Part shown: in pieces, positions 52,679 through 63,066 of the stretch
How the letters are laid out: every line of letters begins with the position of its first letter
How positions within the stretch are numbered: the stretch's first letter is position 1
From: Leptospira harrisiae
GTDB taxonomy: Bacteria > Spirochaetota > Leptospiria > Leptospirales > Leptospiraceae
Reading direction: 5' to 3'
Assembly (NCBI RefSeq): GCF_002811945.1
Contig: NZ_NPDX01000002.1
Coordinates: 62,001 to 126,000, forward strand
Length of the DNA stretch: 64,000 nt
Notes under the pieces: generated by a model
Told to the model about the DNA's origin: nothing
What the model saw: the letters and a program-made list of their open reading frames with translations, nothing else
The model's database searches: none
Translations under genes and position numbers: made by a program

Positions 52679-54120
52679 TGAACTTAAAATTTCGAGCGAA
52701 GGATTACAAATCCGATGACTCGTTTGAATCAGCAGAATACGAGTATTTTGGCAATGAAACAGAAGGTTGGGAAATCAAACGAAATGGCCAACCTTATCTT
52801 CATTTAGGACCTGGTTACATTCCACTCAAAACAATCTCCTGTGGTGTTTGTTCTACAGACATAGACCGACGTTTTTTACCTTTCCCTCTCCCACAAATCA
52901 TCGGACATGAAGTTCTAGCTGAAGGGCTTGGTGATAACCAAGGCAAACAATTTGTAGTCGAAATCAACGATACTTATGAGGCCCGAGGAGATAAAGACTT
53001 AGACCTTTTTTGTAAAGAAGGTATTCCTACCCATTCCCCTGAAAGGAGGGTCCTCGGAATCGACAGGCTCCCCGGAGGATTTGGTCCTTATATTTTAGCA
53101 CCAATTCATGCTGCTATTTCCTTGGAAGGAGTTTCTCCCAAAGCAGCCGTTCTTATGGAACCATTTGCAGCGGCCCTCCAAGCAATCCTAGCCTCTCCTC
53201 CTAAATCTGGAGACCACGTAGCTGTTCTTGGACCTCGCCGTTTAGGTAGCCTAATTTTAGCAGCATTGGCCTCTTATCGAAAAACAAATCAATCTAATTT
53301 TCGCATAACGGCGATTACAAGGCACGACCATTTGGTTACTTTATCCAAAGCGATGGGAGCCGATGAGGTAATTGATCTTCGTAAAACAGAGCTTAGTGCC
53401 ATAAAAGATAAGTTTGATATTGTTTATGATACAACTTCCACAACTTCTGGCTTTGAATCTGCTTTAGAAATTGCTAAACGGGAAGTTCACCTCAAAACCA
53501 CGAATGGCCAAGTGATGGCTGGAATTGCTCATTTAACAGAACTCGTCGTAGATGAACTTTCAATTCTTCCGTATTCAGAAGAGAATATTTCATTTCATTG
53601 GAAAAAGGAAAATCGTAAAAACCAAAACGTATTTGTTTTTAACGGAGTTTCTAAAGTCATTAAAGAGAATTTAGAAAAACAATTTAAAGTATTCGAAGGT
53701 AGTTCATCAGATGCTGAGAGTATTTTAAATTCTGATACTTTTTTAAATCATTTGCCTCGATTTGATTTAGTAGTGGTATCTAATCCAGAAGAATTAAGTT
53801 TAGCGATTCGACCAAATCCTAAACATGAAAATTCTTTGGTTCGTCCACGTGGGGCCATCCTCGTTGATACTACAAGTATGGATCAATGGTCAGATGATGC
53901 TCGTTTGGTGGCCAATTTTTTTGTCAAACAAAAGGAAATTCATAGTTCGCGTTGTGGAGATTTTCATATGGCAATTTCACTTTTACGTGATAATCCGGAA
54001 ATCACCTATGCTTTGGAAACCAATTTGATATCGCATCGTTTTTCTTCAGACCAATTGGAAGAGGCATATGCTACTGCCAAAGATCCTTCAAGTGTGAAGG
54101 TAGTGGTTGATTTTAAATAG
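52678..54120 (+). CDS. Extended MDR-family dehydrogenase-like protein
   Basis: The 480-aa protein starts with a zinc MDR alcohol dehydrogenase-like N-domain: SCGVCSTDID (Cys) and GHEVLAEG near residue 79; FCKEGIPTHSPERR replaces the four-cysteine structural-zinc loop, so this zinc is probably missing. A nucleotide-binding region follows (VAVLGPRRLGSL, unusual for a GxGxxG site). The last 150 residues are longer than the family norm and include a late SRCGDFHMAI. It may use an unusual cofactor. The 816-aa gene follows after 2 nt. Confidence 0.65.
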   Translation: MNLKFRAKDYKSDDSFESAEYEYFGNETEGWEIKRNGQPYLHLGPGYIPLKTISCGVCSTDIDRRFLPFPLPQIIGHEVLAEGLGDNQGKQFVVEINDTYEARGDKDLDLFCKEGIPTHSPERRVLGIDRLPGGFGPYILAPIHAAISLEGVSPKAAVLMEPFAAALQAILASPPKSGDHVAVLGPRRLGSLILAALASYRKTNQSNFRITAITRHDHLVTLSKAMGADEVIDLRKTELSAIKDKFDIVYDTTSTTSGFESALEIAKREVHLKTTNGQVMAGIAHLTELVVDELSILPYSEENISFHWKKENRKNQNVFVFNGVSKVIKENLEKQFKVFEGSSSDAESILNSDTFLNHLPRFDLVVVSNPEELSLAIRPNPKHENSLVRPRGAILVDTTSMDQWSDDARLVANFFVKQKEIHSSRCGDFHMAISLLRDNPEITYALETNLISHRFSSDQLEEAYATAKDPSSVKVVVDFK

Positions 54121-54122
54121 TT

Positions 54123-56573
54123 ATGACAGAAAATAAACAGATACATACTTCCTTAGGTCCAGTTCTAGTTCCCGTAGAAGATGGACTTTGGGAGATTGAT
54201 CTTTCCCACTTAAGGATTTTTTTTGGACTTTCAATTCTTTCTAGGACTATCGGAGAAGAGATTGGTAACCAATTACATTCGTTACCAGGTGATTTATCAT
54301 TTACTTATAAAATAAATCCAAACATAAATCATGAATTAGTGGATATGCATATCCAACATGTACAAGTATTTGCCAGAGCTGGAATTTTGAAAGATTGGGT
54401 ATTGTTTCGAGAACAATTTGAAGAAAATTTACGTTTTGTTTTTGGTTCCTTTCAACAACAATCCGTGGCTAAAAAGATACATCCCGAGTTTTATGGCGAA
54501 GATCCAAATCGGAATTCTTCGGTTGCTTTACTTTTTCCTTTTGAGGCAGAATTTGTTCACCCTTCGGGTTATTACATTTTAATGGAGAGAGTATCCAGTC
54601 AAAATAGGATTGGTGATTTTTTTCTTCGCATAACAATTGATTCACAAGAAGATGGATGTTTAAACTTATCAAATATCAAACATCAGATTATAAGTGATGC
54701 ACATACAAGAACTTACATTGCCGGAGCTTCTAAAATTAGTGAGTCCCTCAGTAATGGAATGATCAATGCGGCCCAAAAAGGGGAAACATTTTACGAGGAA
54801 GAAAATAGCCACTTTAGCAAAGTATTTTCTCAAATCGAAAAAACACCTCTTGGCAAACTAACGAATATTAATTTTTACTGGGAAGAACAATACAGAAATT
54901 TAATTTTAAGTTCTGACCCAAGTTTTTCTTTATCTATTCTCAAAAAACTTTTCCTTTTGTTGGAAGATTCTTCGGCATCCAAAAAAATAAAAGAAGGAAA
55001 TACCATTCGCGCCATAATTGGAAAAGTTTCTGTTTATGTTGATCTTTCACGTTTAGATCGTGTACTGAATTTTAGTATAAACCAAAAACGAACTTTGCTC
55101 GATTCATCTTTTTATTTGAAGCGAATGCCAATGTTGGAACAAATTGCAAATTCCAATGGACATTCATTCAATTTCGAGGGAGTTCATATTTTTTTAATTC
55201 ACCACATTACATCAGAAATTATTTCTCTCATTGAAACATTTCGAAGATTAAAAGTTAACACCTTGGATGTCGCCTTTGTAAAGTATGGTGGGAACATTCC
55301 CCCGGTTTATTTAGATATTTTATTAGATATTCCAACGGAAATGTTTTTTATGGCTGGTTTAGAATTCAAACTCACAAAAAACAATACTCCCTATTATGGT
55401 GTGTCCCCGTTATATAGCGATTTTGAAATTCATTCAACATTCCGACATAAATTAGAAGATGCAAAACTTGGTTTTTTTGATGCCATGAGGCAGTTGGCGG
55501 TATTTCTTTTCCTAAACAAATTATTAACTTTAATTGAGAAAAATGAAAAGATAATTTTAATTGAAGATGGTGGTTATGTAGCGCCAGTTTTAAACGAGCG
55601 TGCGTTAGATGGTTTGTCGTTTGGCGAAGTCCTTGACGAATTTTGGGTGGAATCCAAAGATCAATCGATTAGAGTAAAACCATTTTTTGAAGTATTAAAA
55701 ACTTTTGTCATCGGAACAGTTGAACATACAAGAAATGGTTATGATCGTTTAGTGAAAGTGAAGGCTGAGAAAACGAACTTGATTTTACCTTCCTTTTCTA
55801 TCGCAATTTCTAATGAAAAAACACAGGAAGAATCTAAGGAAGTTGCCCGTTCCATTCTGAATGCACTAGATAATACTTTACATGGGATTGGGAAGGTGCT
55901 TTCCAAAAGAAAGGTACTTTTACTTGGCTCCAATGGAAACATCGGAAGATTTTTAAAACAATACCTCATCGGTGGATTTCTTCATGAAACCAATTTGGAT
56001 ATTTTAGAGGTAGACAGAAAGTTTGATTCTGAATCCAGATTCCGCAAATCCAATTTTGGAAATGTTTCGAATTCGGAATTTGCAGAAATCGATTTAATCA
56101 TCGGTGTTACTGGTGAATCCATTATTTCGTCAAAAACTTGGGAATCTTGGATTTTAACAAGCAAACACAAACAATTGTTTATTGCTTCTGGGTCCACAAA
56201 AACAGTAGAGTTTTCTGATTTTATTAAATGGATCAATGAATTAAATTTATCGGATAACCCAAAGTTAGATGGTGAGGATCTTACTATTTCCTTTGGAAGA
56301 ATTTTGGATCCACAAACTCAAATGGATTTAGGGTCAAAAATTATATTTAAAATCAATAAAAAACAAATCGAAAAAGAAGTTTTTCTAATTAGTGATGGAA
56401 GTCCGGTAAACTTTTTATTTTTTGGTGTTCCCACTGAATCAATGGATCCAATCATTTCTCAACTTGCAAGTGTATCGTTAGGTATGGTGAATTTCTATAA
56501 GACAAAGAAACTTCCAGAACCAAATTTATATGCAGTTGATCACCAAATTGATGTTTGGGGAAGATTTTTATGA
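54123..56573 (+). CDS. 816-aa protein with C-terminal SAH-hydrolase-like Rossmann domain
   Basis: The N-terminal 450 residues match no domain I recognise. A segment [14 protein letters not shown] (about residue 478) and a later dinucleotide-binding motif [13 protein letters not shown] (about residue 600), then [10 protein letters not shown] and [13 protein letters not shown], are arranged as in the NAD-binding part of S-adenosylhomocysteine hydrolase and related folds. Domain order suggests a large redox or hydrolase protein. It follows the MDR gene after 2 nt and overlaps the Nudix gene by 4 nt. Confidence 0.45.
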   Translation: MTENKQIHTSLGPVLVPVEDGLWEIDLSHLRIFFGLSILSRTIGEEIGNQLHSLPGDLSFTYKINPNINHELVDMHIQHVQVFARAGILKDWVLFREQFEENLRFVFGSFQQQSVAKKIHPEFYGEDPNRNSSVALLFPFEAEFVHPSGYYILMERVSSQNRIGDFFLRITIDSQEDGCLNLSNIKHQIISDAHTRTYIAGASKISESLSNGMINAAQKGETFYEEENSHFSKVFSQIEKTPLGKLTNINFYWEEQYRNLILSSDPSFSLSILKKLFLLLEDSSASKKIKEGNTIRAIIGKVSVYVDLSRLDRVLNFSINQKRTLLDSSFYLKRMPMLEQIANSNGHSFNFEGVHIFLIHHITSEIISLIETFRRLKVNTLDVAFVKYGGNIPPVYLDILLDIPTEMFFMAGLEFKLTKNNTPYYGVSPLYSDFEIHSTFRHKLEDAKLGFFDAMRQLAVFLFLNKLLTLIEKNEKIILIEDGGYVAPVLNERALDGLSFGEVLDEFWVESKDQSIRVKPFFEVLKTFVIGTVEHTRNGYDRLVKVKAEKTNLILPSFSIAISNEKTQEESKEVARSILNALDNTLHGIGKVLSKRKVLLLGSNGNIGRFLKQYLIGGFLHETNLDILEVDRKFDSESRFRKSNFGNVSNSEFAEIDLIIGVTGESIISSKTWESWILTSKHKQLFIASGSTKTVEFSDFIKWINELNLSDNPKLDGEDLTISFGRILDPQTQMDLGSKIIFKINKKQIEKEVFLISDGSPVNFLFFGVPTESMDPIISQLASVSLGMVNFYKTKKLPEPNLYAVDHQIDVWGRFL

Positions 56574-56992
56574 GTAACCACGGCTTTTTTCAAATCACTC
56601 AAAAGTTGTTTCTACGTGATGGAAACCTATTGTTAGTCCTTAGAGATAGGAAATCTGGACATGGAGATCTTCCTGGTGGACGTATGAACGAGGATGAATT
56701 TTTTTCAGATTGGAAAGATAGTATTTATCGAGAAGTTAACGAAGAACTTGGCGATCAAATTAAAATTGATGTAAATCCAGAACCGATTTTTATACATAAA
56801 CATAGGGTAAATGAAGGGAATTTCCCTTGCGTCATCATTGCCTATTCTGCCAAATTATTGGACGGAAAAATTCAGTTATCTGATGAACATGACTACATGG
56901 ACTGGGTTGATATAACAAAGTTTAATCCAACCAATCTTTTTTCGGAGTATATGTTGGATGCAGTCCAACTCTATTTAAAAAAATATGCATAA
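56570..56992 (+). CDS. Nudix hydrolase with a modified Nudix box
   Basis: The start at ATG 56570 is supported by GGGGAAG six bases upstream and overlaps the previous stop (ATGA); the frame could extend to 56555. The 140-aa protein has the Nudix pattern [12 protein letters not shown]...YREVNEELG, but with three extra residues between the first glutamate and the REVNEEL part. Nudix enzymes hydrolyse nucleoside-diphosphate-linked compounds. In this operon it might process a nucleotide-linked intermediate; that is inference. Confidence 0.75.
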   Translation: MSNHGFFQITQKLFLRDGNLLLVLRDRKSGHGDLPGGRMNEDEFFSDWKDSIYREVNEELGDQIKIDVNPEPIFIHKHRVNEGNFPCVIIAYSAKLLDGKIQLSDEHDYMDWVDITKFNPTNLFSEYMLDAVQLYLKKYA

Positions 56993-58124
56993 TTTATATG
57001 TTCCACCATACAAAATTCTCACCTTCGTGGCTTTATTTGGCATTGGTTATTTTTCTGCATCGATTCTAAAAGACGATCAAACTGCATTACCTAAATTCAA
57101 TATCCCAACACCTGAGTTAAGTTTTGATTTTAAATTTGATTTTAATTTTACGAAACCAGAAGTAGATGAAGAAATTTCGAAACCTCTTCATTCTTGGAGT
57201 GAAGTAAATCTTCAGACCAATGGCGTCGATAGAAAGTATGGGAATTTAGTTGGAATACAATTGGTTCTGAAACCGGAAGACTTCGTAAAAGAAGAATGGT
57301 GGCGAGAACGAATCGAAGAAACTTTGAAAAAAGGTAAATCGTCGGGGATTTTTGATCGCAAAACAATTGTTATTCTTCCGGAACATACAGGTACTGGATT
57401 ATTATTTTTAGATGAAAAATCTAGATTTTTAAATGCAGACTCTTTTGAATCGGCTTTAAAAACAAAAGGAGATAATTTCACAATTTCAGATTTGTTTTAT
57501 TTAAAAGCTGAGAAAATGGCTGAAGTTTATGTTCGTACTTTTTCTGAATTAGCAAAACAATATAATGTTCCTATTTTGGCCGGTACTATTATTTTACCAA
57601 ATCCAAAGATAGTAAAAGGTAGTCTTGTTCTCGATTCCAAAGGTCCACTTTATAATGTTGCCATTCCTTTTTCTGCTGATGGAAAACTAATGGATCCCCT
57701 TGTTAAAAAAACTATACTAACGGAAGAGGAATTAAAAATTCTTTCACCAGGTGATGCAACTCAAGATCGAGTTTGGGTTGTGCCAGGTTGGAAGGTTGCA
57801 ATTTTTATTGGTCAAGAAGTGTTTGATGTTAATCTTTACAATCGTTTGGTTGGTAGACCAGTTGATGGTTTGATTTCACCATCTGCATCTTATTCCGATA
57901 TGAAATGGCAATCTCTAAATTTAGAAGATTCTAATATATGGAAACAAGAAGGTTTAGCAAAATACATTAAGTCTACCAAAGCACAAGACCTTGTACAAGT
58001 GTTTCTTGGTGGGCAGTTATATGGCAAAAATTGGAACGGAAAAACTTTTAATCTTCGCGATTTTTCGAATGAGGACCAGGTGGAGTCGGTTGAAACACCT
58101 ACGATCTTAAATTTGTATTTTTAA
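56985..58124 (+). CDS. Nitrilase-superfamily-like membrane-anchored protein lacking the catalytic Cys
   Basis: The 379-aa protein has an N-terminal membrane helix (about residues 12-28) and a region resembling the carbon-nitrogen hydrolase fold: [23 protein letters not shown] (Glu133), [20 protein letters not shown] (Lys about 241) and [12 protein letters not shown] (G276 where the nucleophilic Cys should be). The superfamily normally uses Glu-Lys-Cys. Without Cys it may act as a binding or structural protein. It overlaps the Nudix gene by 8 nt, ending the run. Confidence 0.5.
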   Translation: MHNLYVPPYKILTFVALFGIGYFSASILKDDQTALPKFNIPTPELSFDFKFDFNFTKPEVDEEISKPLHSWSEVNLQTNGVDRKYGNLVGIQLVLKPEDFVKEEWWRERIEETLKKGKSSGIFDRKTIVILPEHTGTGLLFLDEKSRFLNADSFESALKTKGDNFTISDLFYLKAEKMAEVYVRTFSELAKQYNVPILAGTIILPNPKIVKGSLVLDSKGPLYNVAIPFSADGKLMDPLVKKTILTEEELKILSPGDATQDRVWVVPGWKVAIFIGQEVFDVNLYNRLVGRPVDGLISPSASYSDMKWQSLNLEDSNIWKQEGLAKYIKSTKAQDLVQVFLGGQLYGKNWNGKTFNLRDFSNEDQVESVETPTILNLYF

Positions 58125-58222
58125 ATTTTGGTTGATGGACCTAGATTTTAAACTTCTAATTTTGGGTTCGGGCCTAAAATCGATTTGACAGGGGATTCCT
58201 TTCCACAAAAATTTTCAGAGTT

Positions 58223-58420
58223 ATGGCACAGAAGTCCCTTCCTAAAAATGAGTTTTATGTAAAATGCCCTTTGTATACGAAAGGACTTTCGATTTGTCCT
58301 AGTGCCAAAGATCGTTTACAAACTGAGGATCTGGAAAGACTCACTTCTCATTGCATTACTGATACATACAAAACATGTGATATCTTTTCAGCCAAAAAGG
58401 AAAAAGAACAGGCTGCTTAG
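58223..58420 (+). CDS. Small four-cysteine protein of unknown function
   Basis: The 65-aa protein carries four cysteines (VKCPLY, SICPSA, SHCITD, KTCDIF) with spacing about 10, 19 and 8 residues, suitable for a zinc or iron-sulfur site. It is cytoplasmic and highly charged at the C-terminus. A TTGACA at 58185-58190 may be its -35 box. The stop overlaps the convergent lipoprotein gene by 4 bases. No family is recognised. Confidence 0.6.
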   Translation: MAQKSLPKNEFYVKCPLYTKGLSICPSAKDRLQTEDLERLTSHCITDTYKTCDIFSAKKEKEQAA

Positions 58421-59544
58421 CCATCATTCATTTTTCTCACTTTTTTAAAGTAGTCATAAATCATCCAATCTTCTGCTGAAAAATTTAGGTCATCCAACAC
58501 AAGTTCCCCTCGTTTGCTTTCATAGATAATTTTGTCTCCCGCAACACCCCATAGTCTTTCGATAAAAAATGGGAAATGTTCTTTTTTACCAGAAACCTTC
58601 CATTTCATCGGTTGGTTAGGATCGTTCTGATTGGTAGCGATGAATTCATCTTTTCCGCTGAGACGCCAAGAGAAGGCTTCACGAGTTACGATGGGAATTC
58701 CTCGATTGATAGAAGGAGTTTTACCTTGGTGGTAAACGACTTCTTTCAAATATAGATCTCCCACTTTTCCACCCACAACGTATCCAGAATTCCCATTGTG
58801 ATAATAAAATCTTGGTAATACTATATCCTTCGAAAGTAGAGTAACTCTTTTGGATTCCATATTTAAAAAAAATAAATTATAAGAACCTCCAATTCCTGAC
58901 CAAACAAGAAATTCGTTTCCAATAGAAGTGATATGGTAGTGAGTTTTTAATTTTGGATAAGGAGTGGGAAACATTTCTCCCGAAATAAATCTTTCTGGTT
59001 TGGAACTATCTCCAGTTTTTTCCACAAAAAGTTGGTTTTCAAAAAAATATAACAAAAGATCACCCGAATTGGTAATGGTCATTCCCGTTTTGCATGGGAT
59101 ATGTACAATGGATTCATGTTCGAGGGAAGAATCTGAAGTGGAATAACCAAATAGAGCACATCCACCATACTGTTTTAATGGATATTGAACAGCCACATAA
59201 TTTCCATTAGCTGATATCTGAATGGAATCGGGTCTAAGTTTTAATTCTATGGAATTTCTGTTATCATTAACTAAATCTTTGAAGAATAAAGTTTTGTTTT
59301 CTGTCCAAACAATTTTGGTTCGGTCTTCTGAAAGAGCAAATAATCGAGGTTGGTTGGGTTTGTTTTTAGAAAGTATTTCTGATGTTGATCGATTAGCGGA
59401 AAGTCTATCTTGTAATAAGGCCAGTGCTTTTTCGTATTTTTCTTTTGAGATTAAATCTTCTATTTCAGAAACTAACGATTCATGTTTTGATTGGCAAGAG
59501 AAAAGTATTAGGACTAAAGGGATTAAAAAAGAAAAAAATTTCAC
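58417..59544 (-). CDS. Beta-propeller-like lipoprotein of unknown function
   Basis: The 375-aa protein has a lipoprotein signal ending LILFSC (C17). A short helical region (residues 20-50, EDLISKEKYEKALALLQDRL) precedes repeated beta segments (LSEDRTKIVWTENKTLFF, ISANGNYVAVQYP, ITNSGDLLLYFF) as in WD40/TolB propellers. The start overlaps the stop of the EcsC-like gene (ATGA). It probably sits in a membrane as a scaffold; no catalytic residues visible. Confidence 0.65.
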   Translation of the reverse strand: MKFFSFLIPLVLILFSCQSKHESLVSEIEDLISKEKYEKALALLQDRLSANRSTSEILSKNKPNQPRLFALSEDRTKIVWTENKTLFFKDLVNDNRNSIELKLRPDSIQISANGNYVAVQYPLKQYGGCALFGYSTSDSSLEHESIVHIPCKTGMTITNSGDLLLYFFENQLFVEKTGDSSKPERFISGEMFPTPYPKLKTHYHITSIGNEFLVWSGIGGSYNLFFLNMESKRVTLLSKDIVLPRFYYHNGNSGYVVGGKVGDLYLKEVVYHQGKTPSINRGIPIVTREAFSWRLSGKDEFIATNQNDPNQPMKWKVSGKKEHFPFFIERLWGVAGDKIIYESKRGELVLDDLNFSAEDWMIYDYFKKVRKMNDG

Positions 59545-60161
59545 TGAGACTCCAATAACTCTCGGATTTCTTCCGCATGGATTTCCTTAGAAAAAAGATC
59601 CATTGCTGTTTGGCCAACACGTTTTGTGTCATAGTAGGCAAAGGTTCCTGTGACCACAGCACCGCCAATTGGGATCCAACGGGCAAATTGTTTGCGAATG
59701 ATTGATTTGGTAATAAGTAATCCTAACTTTTCCAACATAGTCTGGAATACTCTAACGGTTGTTGGGCGAATTAATATTTTTAAAGATGATTCCTTTATAA
59801 TTTTACGAAAAACATGGGCACCTCCATGTTTGAAAAGGCAATAAAGTAATAGTTCTTTTGTTACTTGTACCTCTTTTCCGTAAAGTGCCGCTATGTCTAA
59901 AATCAAATGACCTTGGATTCTATACATAAAGAGTAATTCAGGGAGGATACTGAGAATCCCCAGAGGGCCAGGTGGCAACGAGCAGGTAGCACTGATTAGG
60001 CCGGATTTGAAGGAAGCATTTTGAACCAGTTCCCGAATTAGACCGTCTGGAGGTTGAATCGTCGGTGCATAAGGACTTCTATAGTCCTCTAAGCCGGCAA
60101 ATAATTCGATAATGCCGTCTAAAAAACCTTCGGATTGGGCCTGAGATGGTGTTTCGTTCAC
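59541..60161 (-). CDS. EcsC-family-like protein
   Basis: The 206-aa protein has hydrophobic helical segments (LPPGPLGILSILPELLFMYRIQGHLILDIA in pattern) and KHGGAHVFRKIIKE, similar to the EcsC protein family, which in Bacillus is linked to an ABC exporter. No ABC genes are adjacent. C-terminal IPIGGAVVTGTFAYYDTKRVG is typical of the family's last helix. It is coupled to the lipoprotein gene by a 4-nt overlap. Confidence 0.72.
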   Translation of the reverse strand: MNETPSQAQSEGFLDGIIELFAGLEDYRSPYAPTIQPPDGLIRELVQNASFKSGLISATCSLPPGPLGILSILPELLFMYRIQGHLILDIAALYGKEVQVTKELLLYCLFKHGGAHVFRKIIKESSLKILIRPTTVRVFQTMLEKLGLLITKSIIRKQFARWIPIGGAVVTGTFAYYDTKRVGQTAMDLFSKEIHAEEIRELLESQ

Positions 60162-60228
60162 GGGTTTCTGAATTCCTCTTTAGATTTTAGTTTATCAAAA
60201 ACAGGCATTCTATATCCTTTCCATAGAC

Positions 60229-61290
60229 ATGATAGATAGATTGAAAAAAATTCAAGAAAAATACCTGCGTATCGAGGACGAGCTCGCCAAGGCCACCGCA
60301 TCTGATACATTGAAGAATCTATCGAAAGAAAGATCTCGCCTAACGCCCGTATATACAAAAGCAGACGAATATTTAAGAATTACAAAAGATTGCCAAGACG
60401 CAAAATTACTTCTCGAATCGGAAAGTGACCCAGACATGCATACCATGTTAAAATCGGAAGTGGAAGAAGGCGAAAAAAAATTAGAAGAGTTAGCAAAAGA
60501 ACTCGAAATTATGTTATTACCTCCCGATCCAAACTCAGGCAAAAGTATTTTGGTTGAAATTCGAGCTGGAACGGGTGGGGAAGAATCTGGATTGTTCTGT
60601 GCCGATTTATTTCGTATGTACAATAAGTATGCTGATAAAAAAGGAATTCGCACTGAAATCATAGATGCAAGTCCAACTGGAATTGGCGGTTTTAAAGAGA
60701 TTGTTTTTTCTTTAGATGATGATAAAGCTTATGACTTGTTTAAATTTGAATCTGGCACTCACCGTGTACAAAGAATTCCGGAAACAGAATCTGGTGGTAG
60801 GATTCATACCTCTGCAGTAACAGTTGCAATACTTCCAGAAGCTGAAGAAAAGGAAGTTGAAATTAGGGAAAGTGACCTTCGGATCGACGTTTATCGTTCG
60901 TCAGGCGCTGGTGGGCAGCACGTCAATACAACAGATTCAGCTGTTCGGATTACACATATTCCCACTGGGATTGTAGTTGCTTCCCAAGAAGAACGTTCTC
61001 AAATCAAAAACCGTGACAAAGCGATGCGTGTGTTACGCGCGCGGATCATAGACCAGATGGCTGATGCTGCAAAACAAAGTGCGGATGCTCTCAAAAAAGC
61101 CCAGGTTGGGTCTGGAGACAGATCAGAACGAATTCGAACTTATAATTTTCCTCAAGGTCGATGTACAGATCATAGAATCGGATTTACGAGTCATAATTTG
61201 CCCGCAATTATGGAAGGTGATTTGGATGAATTGATTGATGCATTGGTCCAAGAGGATCGGTCGAAGCGACTAGCAGAAGCAAAGGCATAA
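60229..61290 (+). CDS. prfA: Peptide chain release factor 1
   Basis: The 353-aa protein has the class I release factor layout with GGQ in [15 protein letters not shown] near residue 230, preceded by [16 protein letters not shown] and followed by [23 protein letters not shown] in pattern. RF1 terminates translation at UAA and UAG; its length (RF2 is somewhat longer with a frameshift) and the absence of an internal frameshift support RF1. No hemK is adjacent. Confidence 0.95.
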   Translation: MIDRLKKIQEKYLRIEDELAKATASDTLKNLSKERSRLTPVYTKADEYLRITKDCQDAKLLLESESDPDMHTMLKSEVEEGEKKLEELAKELEIMLLPPDPNSGKSILVEIRAGTGGEESGLFCADLFRMYNKYADKKGIRTEIIDASPTGIGGFKEIVFSLDDDKAYDLFKFESGTHRVQRIPETESGGRIHTSAVTVAILPEAEEKEVEIRESDLRIDVYRSSGAGGQHVNTTDSAVRITHIPTGIVVASQEERSQIKNRDKAMRVLRARIIDQMADAAKQSADALKKAQVGSGDRSERIRTYNFPQGRCTDHRIGFTSHNLPAIMEGDLDELIDALVQEDRSKRLAEAKA

Positions 61291-61371
61291 AAAAGATTCC
61301 AAATATCTATGGAATTCGATTGATTCCAGCCGTTCGACTGTTATAAAAAGTAGGTCAGGAATTTTATTCAG

Positions 61372-63063
61372 ATGAATCAATTGAAAACTACAGTTTCCAT
61401 TCTAACTCTTGTAGGTTCTTTCTTTGGAAATTGTAATCCAGTCAATAAAAATGATCCTTTCAGTGATGCCCTACTTTATGCTTTTTTATTTCAGGCGATA
61501 AGCAATGCCCAGGAAGAAAATTGTAGTTTTTCTCCCAACAGTTCTGATTCACTTTTTAATGACCAATGGCATTTACGTAACCTTGGTCAATCGGGAGGAA
61601 CGGTAGGCGAAGACGCAAATGTTTATCCTGTTTGGAACCAGGACATGTCCGGAAACAGGGTGATTGTCAGTGTTGTTGATGACGGTCTCGACACAAGGCA
61701 TGAAGATCTTTCTGCAAATATTTCTGTCACAGCAAGAGGACTAAATCTTTTAAACAGTACCATTTATCCAAACCATACTTATTCCAATAGTTTCCATGGA
61801 ACTGCCGTAGGTGGTGTTATCGCAGCTCGAGGTGGGAATAGTGTTGGTGTCCGCGGTGCTGCCCCCTGTGCTAAGTTAGTTGGGGTGAACATATTAGAAA
61901 AATCTACAATTTATACATCAGATGAATACAGGGCAATGGTCAACGAAGCTTCTCGTGTTTCCATTTCTAATAATAGTTGGGGGTCGCCAGATGGGTATGG
62001 ATGGCTTTGGCCTTCAAGTTCACTTTGGCAACAAGGTATCAACGAAGGCATCCGAACTGGAAAATCTGGAAAAGGTACTGTTTACGTTTGGGCAGCTGGG
62101 AATGGAGCCAACGGTGGTAGCATTACGGCACCAATCCTAGTTGATAACGCTAACTACGATGGTCAGGCAAATTTTTACGGAGTGATGGCTATTGGTGGAA
62201 TTGGACAGAACGGAAAAAAAGCAGCCTATTCGGAATCAGGTGCTAACTTATGGGTTGTAGCACATACGCAAGGAAACAGTACTACAGCATACACCACTGC
62301 AATTACCACAACAGATGCCACGGGTACATCTGGAATTAATGCTGGTGGTACATCAGGTGATTATTCGTTTGCAAATTATACAAAAAAATTCAATGGAACT
62401 TCTTCAGCCACACCATTGGCCGCAGGTGTTATCTCTTTACTATTGGGTTCCTATCCAGAATTGACCTGGCGCGATGTACGTGAGTTAGTTGCCTATTCTG
62501 CTCGCAAAAACGATTCTACAGATACAGATTGGACAACCAATGCAGCAGGTTTGAATATCAATCATAAATACGGATTCGGAGTAGTCGATGCTACTAATCT
62601 ACTCACTAGTGCTGGAACTTGGACTCCGATAACCAAAACGCAAATTATAGATACAAAACCGTTATTGTCACCAAATACACCTATTCCTGATAATGATCTA
62701 GTAACTGGCGCTACTATTAATTATAATGTAACATCAAGTATTACTTATATCGAATATGTGGATGTTGAGTTTACTTCCAATCATACATATTTTCCTGAAT
62801 TGTTCATACGTATCACTTCACCAAGTGGTACATCAAGTTTTTTGACAGAGGCTCATGCTTGCGCAAATCCATATAGTGGTAATTTGTGTGCAACCGGCAA
62901 TACTTCCATCGCATCTATGACAGGTTCCTCGACCTATCGATTTGGATTGGCCCGGAATTTGGGAGAAAATCCAAATGGAACTTGGACCATCAAAGTTTTT
63001 GATGCAAGCGCTACGGATACTGGATCAGTCAACTCTGTTCTACTAAGAATTTATGGAAGGTAA
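61372..63063 (+). CDS. Kexin-like S8 serine protease lipoprotein with P-domain
   Basis: The 563-aa protein has a lipoprotein signal ending SFFGNC (C21), and a short linker to the subtilisin domain beginning LFNDQWHLRN. The catalytic triad is D103 (VVDDGLD), H142 (FHGTAVGG) and S344 (NGTSSATP). A C-terminal P-domain (about residues 430-563, with NPNGTWTIKVFDASA) as in kexin/furin follows. No propeptide lies between signal and catalytic domain. A prodomain-like protein is encoded 3 nt downstream. It probably processes exported proteins. Confidence 0.88.
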   Translation: MNQLKTTVSILTLVGSFFGNCNPVNKNDPFSDALLYAFLFQAISNAQEENCSFSPNSSDSLFNDQWHLRNLGQSGGTVGEDANVYPVWNQDMSGNRVIVSVVDDGLDTRHEDLSANISVTARGLNLLNSTIYPNHTYSNSFHGTAVGGVIAARGGNSVGVRGAAPCAKLVGVNILEKSTIYTSDEYRAMVNEASRVSISNNSWGSPDGYGWLWPSSSLWQQGINEGIRTGKSGKGTVYVWAAGNGANGGSITAPILVDNANYDGQANFYGVMAIGGIGQNGKKAAYSESGANLWVVAHTQGNSTTAYTTAITTTDATGTSGINAGGTSGDYSFANYTKKFNGTSSATPLAAGVISLLLGSYPELTWRDVRELVAYSARKNDSTDTDWTTNAAGLNINHKYGFGVVDATNLLTSAGTWTPITKTQIIDTKPLLSPNTPIPDNDLVTGATINYNVTSSITYIEYVDVEFTSNHTYFPELFIRITSPSGTSSFLTEAHACANPYSGNLCATGNTSIASMTGSSTYRFGLARNLGENPNGTWTIKVFDASATDTGSVNSVLLRIYGR

Positions 63064-63066
63064 CCA

